From: Panonychus citri
Taxonomy: Eukaryota > Arthropoda > Arachnida > Trombidiformes > Tetranychidae
DNA length: 64,000 nt
Reading direction: 5' to 3'
Assembly (NCBI RefSeq): GCF_014898815.1
Contig: NW_026515411.1
Span: 53,450 to 117,449, forward strand
The stretch's first letter is position 1. Each line of letters begins with the position of its first letter. Below the pieces are notes generated by a model. It was not told the DNA's origin, searched no databases, and worked only from the letters and a program-made list of their open reading frames with translations. Below, in pieces: positions 1 through 10,939 of this stretch. Position numbers and translations under genes: made by a program.

Positions 1-509
1 GATTCGAATGTTAATTAATCTAATTAAAGAATTTTCGTTCTTAATCTCAATTCAATTGGATGATATGTTTATCTAATTCCAACAACTTATAATGAACCAG
101 CTGATTTGAATTTTTGTTCTCTTCTAATGAAATAAATTAATTGTCGTTTATTATCAATTACATTTGTATTAATCAAGAAATTAAAAATTCTAATTTACAT
201 TAAACTTTTGTGAGAATGGAAATAATAAATTGAATAAGATTATTATATTTCTTTATTATTTAGGATATTATATATTATTTTGTTTCGAAAATTTTTTTTG
301 TTCTCATAAAAAAAAGTAAATTGGAAAATCTTTGATCGTTAAAATCAATCAATTAAAAAAGATTCACTCAAATGATGATAATTAATCAATTGTTATACAC
401 TCGACAAAGCCGCCTTATTATTTGTGAAATTTAGTTTCGTTAAAGATTCTGGCAAATTTGAGAAATATTGTTAAAAAAAATCTTTCATCATGGAAATCGA
501 TCACTTCAA
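1..509. other. Intergenic 3' flank of gene copy A
   Basis: No gene is visible. The sequence is strongly AT-rich. Its first 300 bases match the 3' flank of copy B (about 5380-5700) with few differences, for example the shared block around aattaattgtcgtttattat. The segmental duplication that made the array therefore included several hundred bases downstream of the stop codon. Confidence 0.6.
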
Positions 510-3500
510 CTAATCAATTGTTACACATTCGACATGTTTTTCGAGAAATTGTTCAGCCTGTTTTTTATAGATAGGATATTCCATCAATTTGTTACAAATT
601 CTTCTTACATCAACTTTTATTTGATCTAAACTGTTTCGATTTCCTTTTGCTTTTGCAATTCGACTTTCGTAAATGTTAAAACAATGTTGCATTGATTGTT
701 TTCAAGATTTTCCCGATCGGTTTCACGAAGAAATCCTTTGCTACCCAATTCTGATGAAGCCAAAATCGTTGCCATTTTGAACAATTGTTCAGCATCTCTC
801 AAATTATAAGCCATCCGAATTTCATCAGCCTTAGAAAATTTGCTAGTTGATTCGAAGCAAACTTGTGCTTGGTCTAAGAATCGCTTATGCTGTTGGTTCA
901 TTTCTACTTTTTGTGAATTCTCCAAAACTGTTCCAAGTTTCATGATTCGAGAAATATAACTCGCGATGTTATAAGCACACTTTCCATATTTATACCATAC
1001 CTTGGATCTATTATCTTTGAGCCGAATCGCTTCATTGAAACACCGAAATACTTTTTCTCCTAAGAGCAGCATTTCTTCAGTAGATGAGTAGAAAACTTGA
1101 CAATTCTGTAGTTGTAATTAAATAGAAATTTGAGATTAGAACTTGATAGAAAAAAATAAACTCTAATATTAAAGTTTAATACTTACAGGCGAAGAATATT
1201 GTTCAATCTCATCTGCTAGTGAAAGAGCACAACCAACCCATGAATCGAATCGATTGCGATTCAAAGTTAAATCAAGAATATAAAATTTCATCGCTTTCCT
1301 ACGATTTAGAAAGAAAGAATTAGAAATCATATTAAATAAATAAATTTAAAAAAATTAATGGAAAACATTCTACTTACTCAAGTCTTGGTGTTTTAGGTAA
1401 TAATCAGCTAAATAATAATAAATATTTTGAGTAACTCGATGTTTCGGAATATTTGATGAAGCTTCAATTGGTTTTCCATTATCAATATATTCAGAAATAA
1501 ATTGAGAATATCTTTCAGGATTTAAATTGTCAGGAATCAGCGAAAGTAAAGATCGAAACAGCTCCTCAGTCTTTGAATCAATCGGATCAGATCTTTCGTC
1601 AAAACTTGGTAACGTTTTAGGAGTAAAGTGATCATAAATAAAATGAATATTGTCCCAATGTAGATTAACCCCCGTTCCTTTATGAGCAGTCAGGAAGCTA
1701 CATTTTAGCTTTTTGTAAAAACAGCCAAGACAACTAAGGGTTAATTTCTCTCTTTTGATATTTGCTTGATTGGTCAAGAAATCAAGTGATAGAGATAGAA
1801 ACTCTCCATTGGAATCACAACAAACTCCTTTATTCCCCAGATAAACGTGAACTGAATCAATCAAATCGACAACTTTTTCTTCGTCCGTGTTAACAAGTCG
1901 CATCTCGTTTATGCGAGAATAAGTGATTTGCCCTTTGGCAATGTGTTTTCGCATCTCGTTTATGAATGTTTGTAGTAAACAAGTCCAGGCCATTGCATTG
2001 TAATCTTCGGTGCCTAATTCTAAAAGCTTAATAGCAAACTCTCGATCAATTGATAGATTATCCCCATTCTTCAAACACATTCGTAATAGATTTAGCATTT
2101 GATGAGTGTATTGATTGCGTCGAGAAAGTATTTCGACACCTCGTTTCCAGTGTTGTGATGATTCAATAGCTTGACAAAAATACTTTTCTTCTTGTTTAGA
2201 AAGTTCCGGTTCAGATGCTAAAAGTTCAAAGATTTCTTCATTTCGATGTTGATCCAATAATGTGTCCAATTTATTTTCATTCATTTTGTTTATCATTGAT
2301 TTAAGAATAGATGAACTGTAAACTGTTTGATTTGTTGTTTGAACCAATTTAAGGTTAGATTTTTCGAAAACTTCATTTGCCATCAGAAGATAATCAACTT
2401 TAGATTCTTTGATTCCTCGAAGAATCATGAGACGAATGAAAAATTTATCATAATCTATGGGATTCAATAAATCTCGCAGAAATGGAATTGATTCAGTCAA
2501 AAATATTGCTTCAGGTTGATTAAACTTCACTTCATTGGCAGTCAAGATTAAATTTATCTCTTCTGGTGTTATGTTATTGGTTGAAAGTAGCGGATACCAT
2601 TTCCGATGAATTTCATAAAGCTCCATGAATTTGGGAGGTAATTTGATTAAAGCTGCTTGATCTGCTATTTCGTAGAGAAGATCACTTATTAGTTGGTTAA
2701 ACTCTCTGCCTTTTGAGACGAATGGCTTTTGTCGGAACATGTAACGTGTCAAAATCAGATTCTCCAGTTGAGCTTTGTTTCGTGTTTTTATCTCTAAATG
2801 GCCTTCTTGCAGTATTTCACGAGTTAAAACACTTTCAGGAACATCGAGAATACTTTTCATACATATTGTCGACTATTATACTTCTAACAAGTTGGTCTTC
2901 GTTTTAGAAATAAACCAGAGCCTGGTCCTCGTTTTTACGCTTATTACTATCATTTGACATTTGACGCCAGAAAGACTCATACTCAGTGGAGGAATTGGTT
3001 GAGCGATAGAATTGTCAAGGATTTCTAACCTTATTATTTCATGCAAATCAACTCTGTGTTTTGTCAACTCATTATTAACAGTTATTAAAACTGAAATTAG
3101 GGATTTTAAAGACGAAATTGATTCGGGATTGAAAGATAAATTCAAAATTTCGAAGCATCATCTTGATTTGCTCACATACGCTTCGTAAATTATAGAGTTC
3201 TCTTAAACTCACGAGCTCGTCCAAAACTTTTGTCTTTCTATCATGACCATTACAAGGATTCCAGTTTGTAAATATTCTAACTCAACAGGCAATTTTGATC
3301 GTAAGGACGGTGAAAGTCTCAATATCTCTGAGACTAATACACGAGCTTTGAAGTTATCCCCGTCTTTAATTAAACCTTTGATTGCAAGTTGTAGACAATT
3401 ATCGTGATCATTAAGCACGAAATAAAGACCCATTAAAGTGTCGAGAACAAACCAATTGTTTGGATCGATTCGATGTGCTCTTCAAAACATATTCGAGCAA

Positions 3501-4886
3501 ACGTCAAATCTACTGACTGATTAAAAGCTCGTTTACCAGTTTCAACTAATAGAGTAACATCACCACCAGCAATGGAAGAACAGTCGAGAAAATAATCCAA
3601 ATCGTTTTTGTAAGTTGTTTTGATTCGTGAGGTTGACAAACTTTGTTGGATACAGTTGATAAGATTGCTCGACTTACAGGGGCAGGATGGAGTTACATTC
3701 ATTTTATGACGAAGATGATCTTTTATAAAGTCGTGAGTCAATTTAAGTAAATTATCTGGAAAGAATGGACTATGATTAGACCTCCAATTCCGTGGACCAG
3801 GAACCAACTCATAAAATCAGTCTTCGATCCAGTTAAAACCCGATTTTGTTAATTCAGAATATTATACGATTGGACGATCTCTTCAACCCACAGCCGTAAT
3901 TTCGAGTCCACAAGTTTATAGTTGAGTTTATCCGATTTGATTAGATTAATTATTCCAAGTTTATCACTGCGATTCAATAGATCTAAAAATTGTTTAACTT
4001 TGTCAACTGAAGCTCGCAAAGAGTCTAATTGATCTTTGTTAATGTTCACATAAGATTCCAATTCTTTTTGCAAGTGGTTGATTTGCTTATCGAACTGGTC
4101 CTTTTCTTTTTCAATCTCATTGGTATACTCTTCAAGCTTTGTGCTCAATAAATTCAATTGATTACCAATAATATCCGATGAATATGAAAATTTTGTCAAT
4201 ATCGATGTTAACGGTGTTATTATTGTTGTTATTGTCACGTTCAATGGGCACAATACTAGCTGACTTGTTCTTACTACATGTCTCACAGAATAGTTCATTA
4301 GTTGTCTTGTCCACAAATTCAGCGATAAAATTGTCACATTTGGAACATGAAGGTTCATCCGTGCTCGAATTGAGAATAACAGCACAACATCTTTTAGATG
4401 CTAAAATTTTTCGATGAAATTTGAGTAAATGAGCCTCACAAAAATCTTTTTTACTACACAAACAATGGAAAATGGCTTGATTGTTACAAACGGAATCATC
4501 TCCACATCTTTTCTTGTCAATGGCTTTGAGGTAATCAGCTTCGATGAGATCGGTTTTATATAAGACACATGGTCGGTTTTCTTGTTTACAATGATGACAA
4601 AATGTCTTTAAACATTTGTGAACATAAAAAACTTCACTTTGATCGTGACCACAATCCAACTTGTTGATCAATTGATTGCTTAATCCCTGTAAATGAAGAG
4701 ATAATACAGATGTTAAAGGTGATAAGTATTAATAAATGGCGATGTAAAATATCTTCTTGACTAATTCATAGAAAAACAGATCAAATTCAAGCTGAATTCA
4801 GGTTAGTTTGGTGATAGTATGATGAATAGACTTAAGAAATATTTAAAGGATAATAAAAATAGATGAAGAATACTTACTTTTATCAT
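510..4886 (-). pseudogene. Copy A: TRIM-like/CABIN1-like TPR family gene, frameshifted
   Basis: Near full-length member on the minus strand. Exon 1 is ATG ATA AAA (4886-4878), followed by GTAAGT. Exon 2 starts at 4686 after a CAG acceptor and encodes the Cys/His zinc-binding region to about 4240. Next come a coiled coil (about 4160-3950), the TPR-like block with FDVTLL-type and FARICFEE motifs (about 3560-3300), and a long open stretch (2860-1370, 496 codons) ending in the ADYYLK motif before an intron. The last exons give a CABIN1-like DSW.GCAL segment (about 1290-1190) and a tail ending CVTID at a TAG (510-512). At least five small indels break the frame, near 4185, 3856, 3480, 3240 and 2870. 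They are typically a single lost base relative to copy D. Either this is a decaying copy or the assembly dropped bases. Family assignment is solid; expression is unknown. Confidence 0.75.
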
Positions 4887-5966
4887 AATTTAATGTGAAG
4901 ATCAACATATTAAACAAGTTAAAATCATTGTCACCACTTAACTTCGATCAATTAACTAGAAAATATCAACTCAACATGAGACTATACCAACGATTTTGCA
5001 TAAATGGCTACAATCACATTTATCTTTAATGAAAACAAACATTTAAAGTTAACAATTAACCTCGTTAACTATTCAAAAGAGAAACTTTCAGTTTCAAGAG
5101 GAAAATAATGGAAACACTTTTAATAATTGATTCACTTTCTTAGTGAACTAGATTCTTCCTAATTGTTTCAAATAAATATTCCAACTCTGACAAAAGGTTT
5201 AAATGGTTAACAATTGTAATAGTTAAGATAAATAAAATTAAATTAAGATCTAAAGGAAGTTTGGAGATTAAGGCAACAGGTTAAAGTTGACTTAACTATT
5301 TTCTAAAATTTGTAAACATTCAAAAGAAAAGGAACAAAACCAAAAGGCGCGATTCAATTTTAACCAGAATTTCTTCTTGATGCCAATTTATTTGGATGAT
5401 ATGCTTATCTAATTCTTAGAACTTGTCGTGTACCAGCTGATTTGAATTTTTGTTCTCTTCTAATGAAATAAATTAATTGTCGTTTATTATCAATTACATT
5501 TGTATTTATCAAGAAATTAAAAATTCTAATTTACATTAAACTTTTGTGAGAATGGAAATAATAAATTGAATTAGAATATGATATTTCTTTACTATTTAGG
5601 ATATTATATACTATTTTGTTTCAACAATTTTTTTGTTCTCATAAAAAAATTAAGTTAGAAAAGTTTTGATCTTTGAAATCAATCTATTGAAAAAGATTTA
5701 CTCAAATTATGACAATTGATTAATTGTTATACACTCGAACGTTAATCAATAATTGATCGCGTGGAATCACGAAAATTTCAAAAGTTCGGTGAGTTTCTTA
5801 CGAGAAAACCTAAGATATTAAGTCATAAAATAATAGCATTAAAATGTTTTTCGTTGTAATAAGAATAATTATTCAAATTGAACAAATTTAGTTTCGTTAA
5901 GAAAAGATTCTGAAAAATTTGAGAAATATTGTTGAAAGAACCTTTCATGGAAATCGATCACTACAA
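4887..5966. other. Intergenic region between copies A and B
   Basis: This holds the promoter side of copy A and the 3' flank of copy B. I see no ORF with family similarity. The block at about 5270-5350, which includes ggaacaaaaccaaaaggcgcg, recurs at about 36220-36300. The block at 5380-5700 recurs at 1-300. Both are remnants of array duplication. Confidence 0.55.
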
Positions 5967-8212
5967 CTAATCAATTGTTACACATTCAACATGTTTTTCG
6001 AAAAATTTTTCAGCCTGTTTTTATAGATAGGATATTCCATCAATTTGTTACAAATTCTCTTTACATCCTCTTTAATTTTATCTAAACTGTTTCGATTTCC
6101 TTTTGCTTTTGAAATTCGACTTTCGTAAATGTTAAAACAATGTTCCATTGATTGTTTTCCAAGATTTTCCCGATCGGTTTCACGAAGAAATTCTTTGCTA
6201 CTCAATTCTGATGAGGAAGCTACATTTCAATTGATTGTAGAAACAACCAAGACAGCTGTTGATTAGTCTCTCTTCTTTCTGTTACATTGATTAATCAGAT
6301 AATCTAATGATAGAGATAAAACTCGCCATTTGGTCGACAACATGCTCCTTTATTCCTAGATAATCGTGAACTGAACCAATCAAACCGGTGATTTTCCTTC
6401 GTCAGTTTTACCAACAGGCATTTCGTTTATGAATGTTTGTAGAATACAAGTCCAGGCTATTGCATTGTAATCTTCGGTTCCTAACTTTAATAATTTGATG
6501 GCCAATTCTCGATCAATTGATAGTTTTTCTCCATTCTTCAAACACATTGGTAATAGATTTAGCAATGTGTCGGTCATTTCATTTATAAATGTTTGTAGAA
6601 TACAAGTCCAGGCCATTACATTGTAATCTTCAGTCCCTAATTTGAGCAAATAAATGGCCAATTCTCGATCAATTGATAGTTTATCTCCATTCTTTAAACA
6701 AGCTCGTAACAGTTTAGAAATCGATTAGTTAATTGTTTACTTTTAGCAATAATTTCGATTCCACTTTTCCATTGTTTTGATGACTGAATGGCTGTACAAA
6801 GGTACACTTCTTATTTTTAGAGAGCTCAGATTTATATGCTAAAAGTTCAACAATTTCTTCGTGTCGATGTTGATCCAATAACGTGTCCAAATTATTTTCA
6901 TTCATCTTGTTTATCATTGATTTAAGAATGGATGAACTGTTTGATTTTTTGTCTGAACCAATTCAAGGTTTGACTTTTCGAAAACTTCATTCGCCATTAG
7001 AAGATAATCAACTTTAGATTCTGCGATTCCTCGAAGAGTAAAAAGACGAATGAAAAATATATCATAATCGTTGGGATTCAATAAATCTCGTAGATATGGA
7101 ACTGATTCAGTCAAAAATAATACTTCAAAGTGATTGAAGTTCACTTCATTTGCAGTCAAGATCAATTTAGTCGCTAATATTCCAATACGACTGGTACAAA
7201 GCGCTGAAGGTTTGGAAAATAGATACCTTTAACGTCTATCAAGTCTGAAATGACAGATTTTAAAGAAGCATAGCTGGTGTCATTGAGATCGAAACTTAAA
7301 GATTTGCGAACATTTTCTTGTTTCTCTTCACTTTCGTTTCGTCGCTCATTGAGTTGTTCTAAACTCTCCAGTACTTCTAAAAGTTTCCTGTTTTTCTAAG
7401 CCTTGCTCAGGATTCCAATTTTTAGATATTTAAGACGGACAGGCAATTTGGATTCTAAAGATGGCAAACGTTGCAACACCTCAGATATAAGTACACGAGC
7501 TTTAAAGCAATTTCTATCCTTCATTAATCCTTTGATAGCGAGTAATAGACATTTATTGTGATCATTGAGTACGAAATAAGGACCCATTAAAGTGTCGAGA
7601 ACAAACCAATTGGTTGGATCGATTCGATGAGCTTCTTCAAAACATATTCGAGCAAACGTCAAATCGACTGACTGATTAAGAGCTCGTTTACCAGTTTCAA
7701 TTAATAAAGTAATATCACCACCAAATCATTTCTTGTAAGTTGCCAAACTTTTGTTGGATACAGTTGATAAGATTGTTTGACTTACAGGGGCAGAATTGTG
7801 AGTTACAGTCATTTTTATGGCGAAGATGATCTTTGATAAAGTCGTGAGTCAATTTAAGTAAATTATCTGGAAAGAATGGACTATGATTAGACTTCCAATT
7901 CCGTGGACCAGGAACCAACTCATGAAGAACAGTCTCTTGATCCAGTTAAAACCCGATTTCGCTAATTCAGGAATATTATACGATTCAATAGATCTAAAAA
8001 TTGTTTAACTTTGTCAACTGAATTTTCAAAGTCTAATGGATCTTCGTTGATGTTCACATAAGATCCCAATCCGTCTGCAAGTAACCAATCTCTTCATTGA
8101 ACTTTGTCTTTTCTTTTTCAATCTCATTCGTATACTCTTCTAGGTTTGTGTTCAATAGATTCAATTGCTTTTGTACATCAATAAGATAAATTTTAATATT
8201 TTCGGTGACACT
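5967..8212 (-). pseudogene. Copy B, 3' part (separated from its 5' part by the Polinton)
   Basis: Continues the coding sequence interrupted at the Polinton. It starts in the Asn-rich linker/coiled coil (NISVTENIKIYLIDVQK) and runs through the conserved PGPRNWKSN segment (about 7900) and the TPR block (FARICFEEAHRIDP, about 7660). The middle region (7165-6660) and the tail ending in TAG (5967-5969) follow. It is badly decayed. The frame breaks many times. The section from the central CYS motif to the last exon (about 6230) is deleted, so the DYYLK and DSW.GCAL exons are missing. The ELAIKLLKLGTEDYN segment occurs twice (about 6660-6600 and 6510-6440). It cannot encode a complete family protein. 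Confidence 0.8.
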
Positions 8213-8218
8213 GATGTT
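8213..8218. repeat. Left 6-bp target-site duplication of the Polinton
   Basis: gatgtt lies immediately left of the element and is repeated exactly at 31736-31741. Six bases is the normal Polinton/Maverick target duplication length. Confidence 0.95.
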
Positions 8219-8522
8219 AGTAGCAATAAATGTCCACCCCCGGACCCACCATAATTTTTTTACATGCCACTTCCACTCCACTGTCATTTCTACTCCACTG
8301 TCATTTCTACTCCACTGTCATTTTCACCCCATGTCCAGAAATGTCCCTGCCACTTCCACTCCACCCCCATTCAAAACAGCGCGCGTATAATTTGGCTTAG
8401 AAGTAACACTGCCATTTCTACTCCACCTCAAACCTGTTTTAATTCAATACATTTAAAATACATTGTCATCTCCAAGACAAACAGGTTTTAATCAGTTTAA
8501 CTACTGTCACCTCTAGGACAAA
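8219..8522 (+). repeat. Polinton left terminal inverted repeat
   Basis: Starts AGTAGCAATAAATGTCC and matches the reverse complement of the right end. Inside is a short tandem repeat, about 17 bp per unit (ccactgtcatttctact, about 8278-8330). The match to the right end stops at ctaggacaaa (8513-8522). Confidence 0.92.
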
Positions 8523-8530
8523 TTAAACAG

Positions 8531-8566
8531 TATAAAAGGCAAACAACCTCAAAATGACATTCATTC
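8531..8566 (+). promoter_or_regulatory. TATA box and initiator for the dUTPase/TBP-like pair
   Basis: TATAAAAG is at 8531-8538 and TCATTC is at 8561-8566. The initiator A (8563) lies 32 bases after the first TATA base, the spacing usual for arthropod core promoters. The dUTPase start codon follows 18 bases further on. It begins just after the left TIR. Confidence 0.6.
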
Positions 8567-8583
8567 GAGAATAATATTTCGTA

Positions 8584-9203
8584 ATGTCTGTTTTTATTAG
8601 GTACCAAAAGCTCTCTAAAAACGCTCACGTTCCAACTCGTGGTACAGCTCATTCCGCTGGACTTGATCTTTATAGCTCAGTCGATACAGTTGTACCAGCT
8701 AAAGGTAAAGTTTGATCAATACTGATATCTCGATTGACCTACCATTTGATCATTTTGGTCATATTTTACCGAGATCTGGATTAGCTTGGAACAATTTTAT
8801 CAGTGTTGGCGCCGGTGTAATAGATCCAGATTACAAAGGTCCTCTTAGAGTTCTTCTTTTCAATTTTGGTGAAAGTGATCATATTGTATCAAGAGGTGAT
8901 CGGATCGCTCAATTAATAATTCAACCTCGTACATACATATTACTTATCCAACCTGAATTTGATTCTCCACCTCAAGATAAAACATACAACAGCGAAAGTG
9001 CTAAAAAGATCGCTAAAATAGAGGAATCTGATTCTGAAGGTCAGCCAGGTACAATTTCAAAAGAATCAATACCATCAACATCTACAGCTGAAACTGTCAG
9101 TGAAGATAAAGAACTTGGATCTACTGATGAAAAGAATGATCAAAAGGGTGATATTGATACTAACGATCATATTGCTGTTCTCAACTTTATGGATAGTGCT
9201 TAA
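8584..9203 (+). CDS. dUTPase (dUTP diphosphatase), trimeric type, one frameshift
   Basis: Hydrolyses dUTP to dUMP and pyrophosphate, keeping uracil out of DNA. Four of the five family motifs are visible: AGLDLYSS (motif I, before the break), PRSGLAW (II), GVIDPDYKG with following FN (III) and RGDRIAQLII (IV). The ATG at 8584 is the first after the TATA/Inr pair. The frame shifts by one base at about 8710, within KGKV/LINTD, where a single T seems missing; the second part is open from about 8712. The Gly-rich motif V at the C-terminus is not seen. In its place is an acidic Ser/Glu/Thr tail of about 60 residues. An AATAAA overlaps the stop codon. A dUTPase is not a core Polinton gene, so it is accessory cargo. 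A trimer lacking motif V might be inactive or use another closing arm. Confidence 0.88.
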
Positions 9204-9233
9204 TAAAACAATACCGTCATATTTCATTTTATC

Positions 9234-9695
9234 ATGGAGGAAACCGATTCTTTAAAATATGAGATCGTTAACATTGTATCCTTATGGAAATTAGATGGTC
9301 CTGTTGTTATAAATGTCGATAATTCCGGAAGGAGAAAAAGATTTAATGCCGAAGTTATTCGAAAGAATGGAGGTGTATTCCTAGTATTTTCATCTGGCAA
9401 AATAACCGCAACAGGATTCAAAGATGTAACACTACCAGGATATCTATTACAAGAAATCTATTCAAATCGGAGTGTTAACTTTATTAAAGTAGTAAATATC
9501 ACTGCCCACAGTTTCCTTCCTTACGCGTTCAACACTAACGATCTGATTAAAACCTATTCCAATGTAACTAAATATGAGCCAGAAATATATCCAGCCATTT
9601 ATATGAAAATAGAAAATGTAACAATTATTTATTATACAACAGGTTCAATTATAATAACTGAGCTAAAGAGATTCATCAAATTGATTCATCTCTGA
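9234..9695 (+). CDS. TATA-binding-protein-like (TBP fold) protein
   Basis: The 153-aa product shows both halves of the TBP saddle. Repeat 1 has IVNIVSLWKLD near the start, RKRFNAEVIRK, then VFSSGKITATG (residues 51-61). Repeat 2 has VVNITAH, YEPEIYPAIY (114-123) and IIYYTTGSIIITE (131-143). In cellular TBPs the equivalent places carry FSSGK..CTG and YEPELFPGLIYR. Two of the four DNA-kinking Phe positions remain Phe (in RFNAE and VFSSGK); the two in repeat 2 are Tyr. It is a bare core domain without an N-terminal extension and ends slightly early in the last helix. The frame is intact and starts 30 bp after the dUTPase stop, so the two may share a transcript. It probably directs transcription from the element's own TATA promoters. 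The identification rests on motifs I recognise, not on a search. Confidence 0.8.
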   Translation: MEETDSLKYEIVNIVSLWKLDGPVVINVDNSGRRKRFNAEVIRKNGGVFLVFSSGKITATGFKDVTLPGYLLQEIYSNRSVNFIKVVNITAHSFLPYAFNTNDLIKTYSNVTKYEPEIYPAIYMKIENVTIIYYTTGSIIITELKRFIKLIHL

Positions 9696-9780
9696 ATGAT
9701 TTTGTACGCGTACTATGTTATTTAAAAGTGAATAAAAATAAAATAATTTCAATTTGATATCAAGTATACTTTTAAATCTT

Positions 9781-10243
9781 TTATTTTAGTAATTCTTCTT
9801 CCATATCAAATTTATCGAAAGCTTCTCCATCTGTTTGATATAGCTCGCTTATAATCATCCAACGAAGTTCTCCTAGTAACTTGATCACTGGTGTGATAGT
9901 CCAATGACTGTCTCTCATGGAAGAAAGCATGTTAATCATACGGAGATGTCTTATGGAAATTGATACGTTCGGATCTCTTAGATACCTGCGTTTAAAAAAA
10001 AATTTAATAAGATTAGCACATGTTTTCTGAAACATAAATTAGTTAAAATACTTACGCAAGTAATTCAATCCGATTAACGTCATCCATCAGCGATTTTCTA
10101 CTATAAGTTGACCCAAACTGAGTAGATCTACTTTTTTTAATAATCTTCTTCTGTGGAAACTGAAGATACCACCTAACCAACAAAAAAGCTATGAACATCA
10201 TCAGAAAAATGAGAGACCAATAAAAAAACGATAGTAAATCCAT
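9781..10243 (-). CDS. Spliced small membrane protein of unknown function
   Basis: Two exons on the minus strand: 10243-10056 and 9985-9781, joined across a 70-bp intron (donor GC|GTAAGT, acceptor AAACGCAG with a T-rich tract). The joined frame is open and gives 130 aa. Residues about 4-26 are hydrophobic (FFYWSLIFLMMFIAFLLV), a likely signal anchor or transmembrane helix. A basic patch (QKKIIKKSRS) follows, then a mostly helical soluble part with an acidic C-terminus (DKFDMEEELLK). I do not recognise the family. It is convergent with the TBP-like gene, 85 bp apart, and divergent from polB across the tandem-repeat array. A virion or host-membrane protein is possible, but nothing shows it. Confidence 0.65.
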
Positions 10244-10317
10244 TTTTATGAAGTTTAGTGAAATTGATGATTGAAAGGAATAAAGTTAAGTGAACTAAGT
10301 GTAGTAAAAACCGAAGC

Positions 10318-10324
10318 CTTTATA
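10318..10324 (-). promoter_or_regulatory. TATA box for the spliced membrane-protein gene
   Basis: On the minus strand this reads TATAAAG, followed by GC as in the dUTPase promoter. It lies about 75 bp upstream of the start codon at 10243. A weak initiator (TCACTT, A at 10291) sits 33 bases downstream. Confidence 0.5.
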
Positions 10325-10356
10325 TGATTATTTGTAGATATGAACAGCAATGTTGC

Positions 10357-10762
10357 AATTAAACAAAAAGTTTTAACCAATCACATTAAAGATTAAAGTA
10401 ACAAGAATGTCTTACGTAATAAATAAAATTAAACAAAAAGTTTTAACCAATCACATTAAAGATTAAAGTAACAAGAATGTCTTACGTAATAAATTAAAAT
10501 TAAACAAAAAGTTTTAACCAATCACATTAAAGATTAAAGTAACAAGAATGTCTTACGTAATAAATGTTAAAATTAAACAAAAAAGTTTTAACCAATCACA
10601 TTAAAGATTAAAGTAACAAGAATGTCTTACGTAATAAATGTTAAAATTAAACAAAAAAGTTTTAACCAATCACATTAAAGATTAAAGTAACAAGAATGTC
10701 TTACGTAATAAATGTTAAAATTAAACAATCAAGTTTTAACCAATCACATTAAAGATTAAAAT
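10357..10762. repeat. Tandem repeat, six units of 70-74 bp, enhancer-like
   Basis: Units start at 10357, 10427, 10498, 10571, 10645 and 10719; the last is partial. Every unit contains aaCCAATCA, a CCAAT box. Units 1-5 also contain the palindrome TTACGTAA, a classic bZIP (PAR/E4BP4/C-EBP type) site. Units differ mainly by one or two bases in the A-run and in the linker after taataaat. The array lies between the divergent promoters of the membrane-protein gene and polB, so it could serve both. Confidence 0.85.
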
Positions 10763-10781
10763 TATGTTATTATTAAGAAAG

Positions 10782-10818
10782 TATAAAAGACAAGATTACT
10801 TTCAGTTTAACATCAGTC
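10782..10818 (+). promoter_or_regulatory. TATA box and initiator for polB
   Basis: TATAAAAG is at 10782-10789 and the arthropod initiator TCAGTC is at 10813-10818, with its A 33 bases after the first TATA base. This is nearly the same spacing as at the dUTPase promoter. It follows directly on the repeat array and gives a leader of about 125 nt before the ATG at 10940. Confidence 0.6.
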
Positions 10819-10939
10819 TAATTCATACTTGCTAACTGTCAACAATCAAATAAACAATCTTTCTCATCTCTAATCAAACTGTTTAAACTTTTCTTCGTCT
10901 TTTTTCTTCGTCAATCTGTCTCATCTTTCTGTTAACAAA

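Noticed and set aside
4178..4417. Hydrophobic plus-strand ORF that looks like a signal peptide protein
   Set aside because: Antisense to the Asn-repeat and zinc-binding exon of copy A. Poly-Asn codons read as Leu/Val on the other strand.
8205..8491. His/Pro/Thr-rich ORFs over the left TIR
   Set aside because: They arise from the short tandem units of the TIR and begin in host sequence across the insertion point.
8701..8720. Intron explaining the dUTPase frameshift
   Set aside because: GGTAAAG resembles a donor, but no acceptor follows before conserved coding sequence. A single missing base is simpler.
10357..10762. CRISPR-like array
   Set aside because: Units are fully repeated without unique spacers, and the context is a eukaryotic transposon. 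It is a simple tandem repeat.
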